Of a stretch of DNA of 64,000 bases, positions 58,773 to 64,000 are shown piece after piece. The stretch is from assembly GCA_903937385.1 (NCBI GenBank), contig CAIZZF010000013.1:1-64000 (forward strand). Direction: 5' to 3'. The notes beneath the pieces were generated by a model. That model made no database searches and was not told the origin of the DNA. It saw nothing but the letters and a program-made list of their open reading frames with translations. Each line of letters begins with the position of its first letter. The stretch's first letter is position 1. The translations under genes and the position numbers were made by a program. This stretch comes from an uncultured Holophagaceae bacterium. Its GTDB lineage: Bacteria > Acidobacteriota > Holophagae > Holophagales > Holophagaceae.

Positions 58773-60986
58773 TTGAGCCCCAAGAAAACAATGCTGATCA
58801 ACGCCACGGATCCCGAAGAGATCCGCGTGGCCACCCTGATCGATGGTGTGCTGTTCGACTTTGATGTCGAATTTTTACACAACGAAAAGATCAAGGGGAA
58901 CATCTACAAGGCCCGGGTCGTCCGGGCTGACACCAGCCTCCAGGCCGCCTTTGTGCACTTCGGCGGCCAGAAGAACGGCTTCCTGCCCATGGGCGAGCTG
59001 CCTCGGGACCTGAGCGGCGATGGCCGCCGCGGCCGCATCCAGGACGTGCTCTCCCGGGACCAGGAGATCCTGGTCCAGGCCGTGCGCGAGGAACTCGGCT
59101 CCAAGGGCGCGATGATGACCGGTCAGGTCAGCATGGCTGGTCGCTACCTGGTGATCACCCCCGGTAACCCCGTGAACGGTATCAGCCGCAAGATCGAGAG
59201 CACCGAGGAGCGCCGCCACTTCAAGCAGCTCATCGACACCCTGGAGATCCCCGAGGACATCGGCGTGATCGTCCGCACCGCGAGCCTGGGCGTCACCAGG
59301 GAGGACTTCCAGCGCGATCTGGACTACCTCCTGGACTCCTACAAGGAAGTGCTGGCCCGCTACAAGCACCGGCAGGGGCCGGGCCTCGTCTGGCAGGAGG
59401 ATGACGTCGTCACCCGCACCCTGCGCGACACCTTCAGCTCCGACGTGGAAGAAGTGCAGATCGACGACCTGGACACCTTCCACGCCGCCCAGTCCTTCTT
59501 CAAGCGCACCATGCCCCAGTACCTCGATGTGCTGAAGCACTACACCGGCAAGAAGCCCCTGTTCTCCCGCCACCAGCTGGAAGAGCAGATCGACCGCATC
59601 TACGGCCGGAAGGTGCCTCTGCCCAGCGGCGGCGCCCTGGTGCTGGACCAGACCGAGGCCCTGGTGGCCATCGACGTGAACAGCGGCAAGACCTCCGGCG
59701 ACGGCGTCGAGGACATGGCCTCCAAGACCAACCTGGAAGCCGCGGAGGAAGTGGCCCGGCAGCTGCGCCTGCGTGATCTGGCCGGCCTCATCGCCATCGA
59801 CTTTATCGACATGAAGCGTGAGAGCCACATCCGCGCCGTGCAGGACCGCCTGGTCGAGTGCCTGAAGGCCGACAAGGCCCGCATGGAAGTCGGCAAGATC
59901 AACCGCTTCGGCGTGCTGGTCATGACCCGCCAGCGCATCCGCCCCAGCCTCCAGCACGTGAACCACGAGACCTGCCCCACCTGCACCGGCACCGGCAAGG
60001 TCAAGACCATGGAGGCCCTGGTGCTGTCCGTCATGCGCCGCGTCCACGGCATCCTGGCCAAGGGCGGCATCGGCGAGATCCGCATCAAGCTGGCGCCTTC
60101 CATCGCCGCGGCGGTGCTGAACCAGAAGCGCCGCGAGCTGATCGTCATGGAGGAGCAGAGCGAGGCCAGGATCCTCATCCAGGCCGACTGGTCCATGAGC
60201 TATGGCGAGATGGCCGCCGAGATCGAGCGCGCCGAGGAGGCCCCGGTCGAGAAGGTCGCGGCGTCCAAGCCACCCCGAGAGAAGGGCTCCCCCGAGGACG
60301 CGACCGTGGTCCTGGGTGGGGACAGCCCCATCTCCTTCGAGAAGGCCCTGGGCGAGAACACCAAGGACGCCAAGAAGGAAGCCTTCAAATACGACCGCCG
60401 CGACGTGCAGCGGGCGGCCCTCGATGAGCGGGAGCGCCTCCGCGCCCTGTTCGAGAGCGCCAAGCCCGAGGACGAGGAGAGCGAGGAGGGCGGCGAGGAA
60501 TCTGCTGACTCCACGGACGAGCCCAAGGGCGAAGGGGCCAAGCGCAAGCGCCGCCGTCGTCGCCGCAAGGGCGGTGCCGACCGGGCCGAAGGCTCCACCC
60601 AGACCCCCGGCGCTGATGCGAGTGACCTTCAGGATGACTCCCAGCCCGAGCCGCCCACCTTCTCGGCGGATATGGTCGCCAGCTTGCTGACGCCCAGCCC
60701 GCGGCCCCGGATCGGCGCCGCGCCCGCGCCCGCAGCTGAACCTGCGCCCGGCAAGCCCCGGCGCACCCCCCGGGCCAAGGTGGCCGTCACGCCGGAGCCT
60801 GCCCCTGTGGCTGAGCCCGAGCCCGTGGTCGCGCCGGCACCCGAGCCTGCATTGGAGAAGCCGCTGAAGAAGAAGGCCGCACCCAAGGCCAAGCCGGCCG
60901 CTGCCAAGAAGCCAAAGGCGGAGGCGCCCATCGAGGACGCTCCCAAGCCCAAGGCGACCCGAGTCAAGAAACCCAAGGCCGAGTAG
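58773..60986 (+). CDS. Ribonuclease E/G family protein
   Basis: This 737-residue endoribonuclease of RNA decay and rRNA maturation starts [20 protein letters not shown]. The S1 domain lies at about 38-125 ([30 protein letters not shown]). The catalytic aspartates are in [11 protein letters not shown] and [11 protein letters not shown], and the Zn-link cysteines are in [10 protein letters not shown]. From about 560 onward a disordered basic/Pro/Ala tail (with [12 protein letters not shown]) resembles RNase E scaffolds. The start is TTG at 58773 with AGGAGG 4 bases before; ATG 58791 would lose the conserved start. Name rne or rng is left open. Confidence 0.9.
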   Translation: MSPKKTMLINATDPEEIRVATLIDGVLFDFDVEFLHNEKIKGNIYKARVVRADTSLQAAFVHFGGQKNGFLPMGELPRDLSGDGRRGRIQDVLSRDQEILVQAVREELGSKGAMMTGQVSMAGRYLVITPGNPVNGISRKIESTEERRHFKQLIDTLEIPEDIGVIVRTASLGVTREDFQRDLDYLLDSYKEVLARYKHRQGPGLVWQEDDVVTRTLRDTFSSDVEEVQIDDLDTFHAAQSFFKRTMPQYLDVLKHYTGKKPLFSRHQLEEQIDRIYGRKVPLPSGGALVLDQTEALVAIDVNSGKTSGDGVEDMASKTNLEAAEEVARQLRLRDLAGLIAIDFIDMKRESHIRAVQDRLVECLKADKARMEVGKINRFGVLVMTRQRIRPSLQHVNHETCPTCTGTGKVKTMEALVLSVMRRVHGILAKGGIGEIRIKLAPSIAAAVLNQKRRELIVMEEQSEARILIQADWSMSYGEMAAEIERAEEAPVEKVAASKPPREKGSPEDATVVLGGDSPISFEKALGENTKDAKKEAFKYDRRDVQRAALDERERLRALFESAKPEDEESEEGGEESADSTDEPKGEGAKRKRRRRRRKGGADRAEGSTQTPGADASDLQDDSQPEPPTFSADMVASLLTPSPRPRIGAAPAPAAEPAPGKPRRTPRAKVAVTPEPAPVAEPEPVVAPAPEPALEKPLKKKAAPKAKPAAAKKPKAEAPIEDAPKPKATRVKKPKAE

Positions 60987-60992
60987 CAGCCC

Positions 60993-61715
60993 GTGTCCCT
61001 CTACTGGCTGGCGCCCCTCGCCTCCCTGGCCACCCTCCTGGGTGGCTGGGGGGTGGTGCGCTTCCTCCAGGGGCGGGCCCAGTTCATGCGCCTGCTCTCG
61101 GGCGTGGCGGCGGGCTACCTGCTGTCCCTGACCCTGGTGCGGATCATTCCCGAGTCCCTGGAGTCCAGCGGGGGCGAGGCCAATGCCCTCTGGGTGCTCG
61201 GGGGCTACCTCCTGGTCCACGTCATGGAGCACGGCATCACGCTGCACTTCCACTACGGGGAAGAGACCCACAAGGACGGGAGCCCGCTGAGCGGTGTGCT
61301 GGCCCTGGTTGGCCTCTCCCTGCACAGCCTCATGGACGGCGTGGCCATCGCCGCGGCCCTCTCCACTCACAGCAACCTGGGTCCCCTCGTGGTCCTGGGC
61401 ATCCTCTTCCACCGGATCCCCGAGGGCGGCACCATCGCCTCCATCTTCCTGGTGCGGGGCTTCGGCAACCGGGCTGCGCTGCTGGCGGCGGGCACCCTCG
61501 CCCTGGCGGCCCTGGTGGGAGCGGCTGGCCAGTCCATGCTGCAGCTGCCCCTGGGACCTATCCTGGGCCTGACCGCGGGCCTGGCCCTCTATGTGGCCAG
61601 CTCGGACCTGCTCCCCGAGGTGCAGAAGGTCTCGGGACTCCGCGGCACCGCGGCCCTGCTGTCCGGCGTGGGCATCTTCCTCCTAAGCGCGCGGCTGCTG
61701 CCGCACCACCACTGA
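60993..61715 (+). CDS. ZIP-family metal transporter
   Basis: The 240-residue membrane protein begins with GTG 6 bases after the RNase stop. It has about eight helices, with the metal-binding helix-IV/V motifs of ZIP transporters: HSLMDGVAIAA and HRIPEGG, and a His-rich loop (HVMEHGITLHFHYGEETHKDG). ZIP proteins move zinc, iron or manganese into the cytoplasm. No ribosome site is seen, which fits translational coupling to the RNase gene. It ends in three His (PHHH). Confidence 0.87.
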   Translation: MSLYWLAPLASLATLLGGWGVVRFLQGRAQFMRLLSGVAAGYLLSLTLVRIIPESLESSGGEANALWVLGGYLLVHVMEHGITLHFHYGEETHKDGSPLSGVLALVGLSLHSLMDGVAIAAALSTHSNLGPLVVLGILFHRIPEGGTIASIFLVRGFGNRAALLAAGTLALAALVGAAGQSMLQLPLGPILGLTAGLALYVASSDLLPEVQKVSGLRGTAALLSGVGIFLLSARLLPHHH

Positions 61716-61722
61716 CCGCGCC

Positions 61723-64000
61723 ATGCGCCGGATCGGGGTGGCGTTGCTGCTGTGCACCGGACCGGTGCTGCTGAGGGCCCAGAGTCTGCCGGGCCGGCCG
61801 GTGCTGGAACCCCTGGACGCGCGGACCCCCGCGGAGCTGCTGCCCCTGCGTCCCTTCAGCCTCGAAGGCGGGCCGGGCACCTCCCGCGTGCCCTTCGACT
61901 GGCGAGGTGAGCGGGTGCGCGAGGCCGCCGATGTCTGGGTGCTGGAGCAGGGCGCCATCCAGGCGGAGGGCCTGCTCCTGCTGGCGGACCGCATCGAGTA
62001 CCACATCCGGGAGGGGCGCCTCGTCGCCCAGGGCCACATCCGCCTGGAAGGTCCGGACCTCCGGCTGCGCTGCGAGCGGCTGGAGATGGGCTGGACCACC
62101 CGCTCGGGCCAGGCCTGGGCCCTGCAGATGGACCTGCCCCCGACCTGGACCCTGCGCTCGGGCCACGTGGCCTTCACCACCCTGCGGACCTGGGCCTTCG
62201 ACGCGGTGGAGCTGAGTCCCTGCCCGGAAGAGAAACCGGGCTGGCAGGCCAAGCTCTCGAGCCTCAAGGTCGATCTGGACGGCTTCGCCACCCTCCGGAA
62301 CGCGCTCATCTACCTGGGACCGGCGCCCATCTACTACGTCCCCTGGGCCATCTACCCCGCCCAGGCGAACCGGGCCTCAGGCCTGCTGCCACCCACTCTG
62401 GGGCTGTCCAGCGCCTTCGGGACCACCGTGGGCCTGACCTACTACCAGGTGCTGGGTCCCTCGGCGGATGTGACCCTGGCGCCGGAGTACTTCAGCAAAG
62501 AGGGCACCCTGCTGGGCGGTGACCTGCGCTGGCGGCCCGACTTGACCCACGAAGGCAGCCTCTCCGGCCAGACCATCCACCAGCGCAGCCTGGACACCAC
62601 CCGCTACCGCTACACCCTCAAGGAGGTCTGGCAGCGGGAGGATGGCTGGCAGCTCACGGCAGACGTGAACCAGGCCTCGGACAACCTGGTGGACGCCGAC
62701 TTCGGGAAGGGGCTCGGCTACCTGGGCAACACCAGCTTCGACTCGGCGCTCTATCTGGGCCGCAGCTTCAGCTTCGGGAACCTCAGCCTGTCTGCCGCCG
62801 AGCAGCGCAGCTTCTTCTTCACCAAGGACCAGGGCGATCCCTTCTACAGCAACGACTTTCCGGCCTCGCTGCGCCGGCAGACGCTGCCCCAGGCAGAGTT
62901 CCGGTTTTTTCCCGTGCCTGTCTTGGGCCCCCTCTACCTGGACGGCGGCCTTCGCCTGGGCCGCTTCGCCTACCGCATCGAAGGCAGCGCCACCGGCAAC
63001 GACAAGGGCTATGCCTGGGACCGCCAGGACGCCAACGCGCGGCTGCATGGGCGGCTGGGGCAGTGGGGTCCGTTCCGGGCGGACTTCGAGTTCATGGGGC
63101 GGGGCACGCACTACAGCGGCACGCTGGCCGCACCGGTCTTCGACCCGGCGGGAGGGGTGAACGGCTCCTCCGTGAATCCCGCCACCAGCCCTTTCGAGGT
63201 GGACGGGGCCGCCGCGAACCGGTTCCTGCTCTCCACCCACTTGCGACTCTCGGGCCCGCAGGTGGGACGCTCGTTCCAGGACGTGTCGCTCCTGGGCTAT
63301 CACGGCGAGCTGAAGCACGTGGCCGAGCCGTACTTCGGCTTCACCGAGACCAGCCGCTATGGCCAGGTGGGCGTGGTGCCACGCTTCGACAGCGCGGACT
63401 CGAACCCCGGCGTGAACGACAGCGCCTCCGGCGAGCGCAGCTTCGAGCTGGGCCTCAAGCAGCACATCCTGGGCCGCTCCGGATCCGGCGTGAGCTTTGC
63501 CGACCTCGCCCGCCTCACCGTGTCCACCCGCTTCCATTTGACGCCCATCATCCTCAGCGACGGGCGCTACAAGCAGGGCTGGTCTTCCGTGAACACGGAC
63601 CTCGACGTGGAGCCGGACAACCGCTGGCGCATCAGCCTCCGCCGCTCCTCGGACCTGGGCACGGGCGGCTCGGACAACGCGATCAGCGTCGATGTAAAGG
63701 GCACTCAGGGGAACCGCTTCAACCTCGCCTACTTCTCCACGGGCATCAACAGCTTCCTGGTGCGCCAGCAGGGCCTGCAGTTCGGCGGCATCCAGCGCTT
63801 CCTGGACGACCGCTGCCGGCTGGAGTTCAGTGCCAATTACGACTACCGGACCCATGGCTTCGCCTCCAGCCAGGTGGCCCTGGCCTGGGTCCAACCCTGC
63901 GTGGCCTACGTGCTGAAGTTCACCCACGTGGCGCTGAACACGTCGCTGCTCTCCGGAGGACGGGAGGACCGGGTGGACCTCACCCTGACCCTGCGCGGCC
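61723..64000 (+). CDS. lptD: LptD-like LPS-assembly outer-membrane protein (3' end outside window)
   Basis: The frame is open from ATG 61723 to the right edge (759 codons, partial). A signal peptide (MRRIGVALLLCTGPVLLRAQ) is followed by an OstA-like N-terminal domain (AIQAEGLLLLADRIEYHIREGRLVAQGHIRLEG), and then the LptD/OstA pattern: NALIYLGPAPIYYVPWAIYP, RASGLLPPTLGLSSAFG, YYQVLGPSADVTL. A long beta-strand-rich barrel region follows. It belongs to the LPS transport system that inserts LPS in the outer leaflet. The ATG overlaps no neighbour; it is 8 bases after the ZIP stop. Confidence 0.85.
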   Translation, partial: MRRIGVALLLCTGPVLLRAQSLPGRPVLEPLDARTPAELLPLRPFSLEGGPGTSRVPFDWRGERVREAADVWVLEQGAIQAEGLLLLADRIEYHIREGRLVAQGHIRLEGPDLRLRCERLEMGWTTRSGQAWALQMDLPPTWTLRSGHVAFTTLRTWAFDAVELSPCPEEKPGWQAKLSSLKVDLDGFATLRNALIYLGPAPIYYVPWAIYPAQANRASGLLPPTLGLSSAFGTTVGLTYYQVLGPSADVTLAPEYFSKEGTLLGGDLRWRPDLTHEGSLSGQTIHQRSLDTTRYRYTLKEVWQREDGWQLTADVNQASDNLVDADFGKGLGYLGNTSFDSALYLGRSFSFGNLSLSAAEQRSFFFTKDQGDPFYSNDFPASLRRQTLPQAEFRFFPVPVLGPLYLDGGLRLGRFAYRIEGSATGNDKGYAWDRQDANARLHGRLGQWGPFRADFEFMGRGTHYSGTLAAPVFDPAGGVNGSSVNPATSPFEVDGAAANRFLLSTHLRLSGPQVGRSFQDVSLLGYHGELKHVAEPYFGFTETSRYGQVGVVPRFDSADSNPGVNDSASGERSFELGLKQHILGRSGSGVSFADLARLTVSTRFHLTPIILSDGRYKQGWSSVNTDLDVEPDNRWRISLRRSSDLGTGGSDNAISVDVKGTQGNRFNLAYFSTGINSFLVRQQGLQFGGIQRFLDDRCRLEFSANYDYRTHGFASSQVALAWVQPCVAYVLKFTHVALNTSLLSGGREDRVDLTLTLRG

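Noticed and set aside
58875-61412. 845-codon minus-strand open frame opposite the RNase E/G and ZIP genes
   Set aside because: It is antisense to two recognisable genes, low in complexity and has no ribosome site or domain.
1-64000. tRNA, rRNA, CRISPR array, prophage or toxin-antitoxin genes
   Set aside because: I scanned for clover-leaf ends, regular spaced repeats and typical phage or toxin motifs and found none that I can support.

Overview
The window is 64 kb of GC-rich bacterial chromosome, densely coding on both strands, with Gram-negative envelope genes (an LptD-like LPS exporter cut by the right edge, a TonB-dependent receptor with an N-terminal carboxypeptidase-regulatory domain) and many multi-PAS histidine kinases. 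The large TonB receptor with that N-terminal domain, the DUF1844 protein and the overall style suggest Acidobacteriota, possibly Holophagae/Geothrix-like. This assignment is inferred from protein style only; there is no rRNA gene in the window. I see no CRISPR array, tRNA, prophage or intact IS.

Layout. 1-5.3 kb: a possible transposase tail, a secreted CarboxypepD/TPR protein on the minus strand, then a tightly coupled plus-strand run of DUF1844, a TPR/zinc-ribbon membrane protein, a DUF4388 protein and thymidine kinase. 5.4-12.2 kb: glutaryl-CoA dehydrogenase; minus-strand GNAT, hotdog thioesterase, RDD and UspA proteins; two pirins; a soluble chemotaxis-type receptor. 12.2-25.3 kb: a CHASE/PAS hybrid kinase, RarA, an AlaX-like editing protein, a second CHASE/five-PAS kinase coupled to a receiver-kinase, a cysteine desulfurase and a YheT-like hydrolase. 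25.3-36.8 kb: MaeB malic enzyme, a PDZ/SpoIIE-type phosphatase operon, an SDR, a DUF2911 protein, and a four-gene GNAT/PlsC/agmatinase/unknown operon.

36.9-58.4 kb is dominated by phosphate genes. A PhoU-like (DUF47)-PiT operon diverges from a PhoR-like kinase. A secreted PAP2 acid phosphatase is followed by a TonB-dependent receptor. The complete pstS-pstC-pstA-pstB-phoU-phoB operon lies on the minus strand. Between them are a CBS/PAS hybrid kinase, a hemolysin-III-type membrane protein, methylglyoxal synthase, an M14 carboxypeptidase, a small membrane protein and a PlsC-type acyltransferase.

The most interesting signal is a recurring intergenic motif, GTTAC-N6-GTWAC (two half-sites with an 11-bp period, as in Pho boxes). 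It lies upstream of pstS, between the PiT operon and the PhoR-like kinase, upstream of the acid phosphatase, upstream of the CBS/PAS kinase, and between the M14 peptidase and the small membrane protein. I propose a local PhoB regulon and a lineage-specific Pho box; this is an inference that needs a genome-wide motif test.

58.8-64 kb: RNase E/G with a TTG start and a long leader, a ZIP-family transporter and the start of lptD. Intergenic features include several convergent-gene terminator hairpins, a heptamer tandem repeat after maeB and a structured inverted-repeat element near 33.1 kb.
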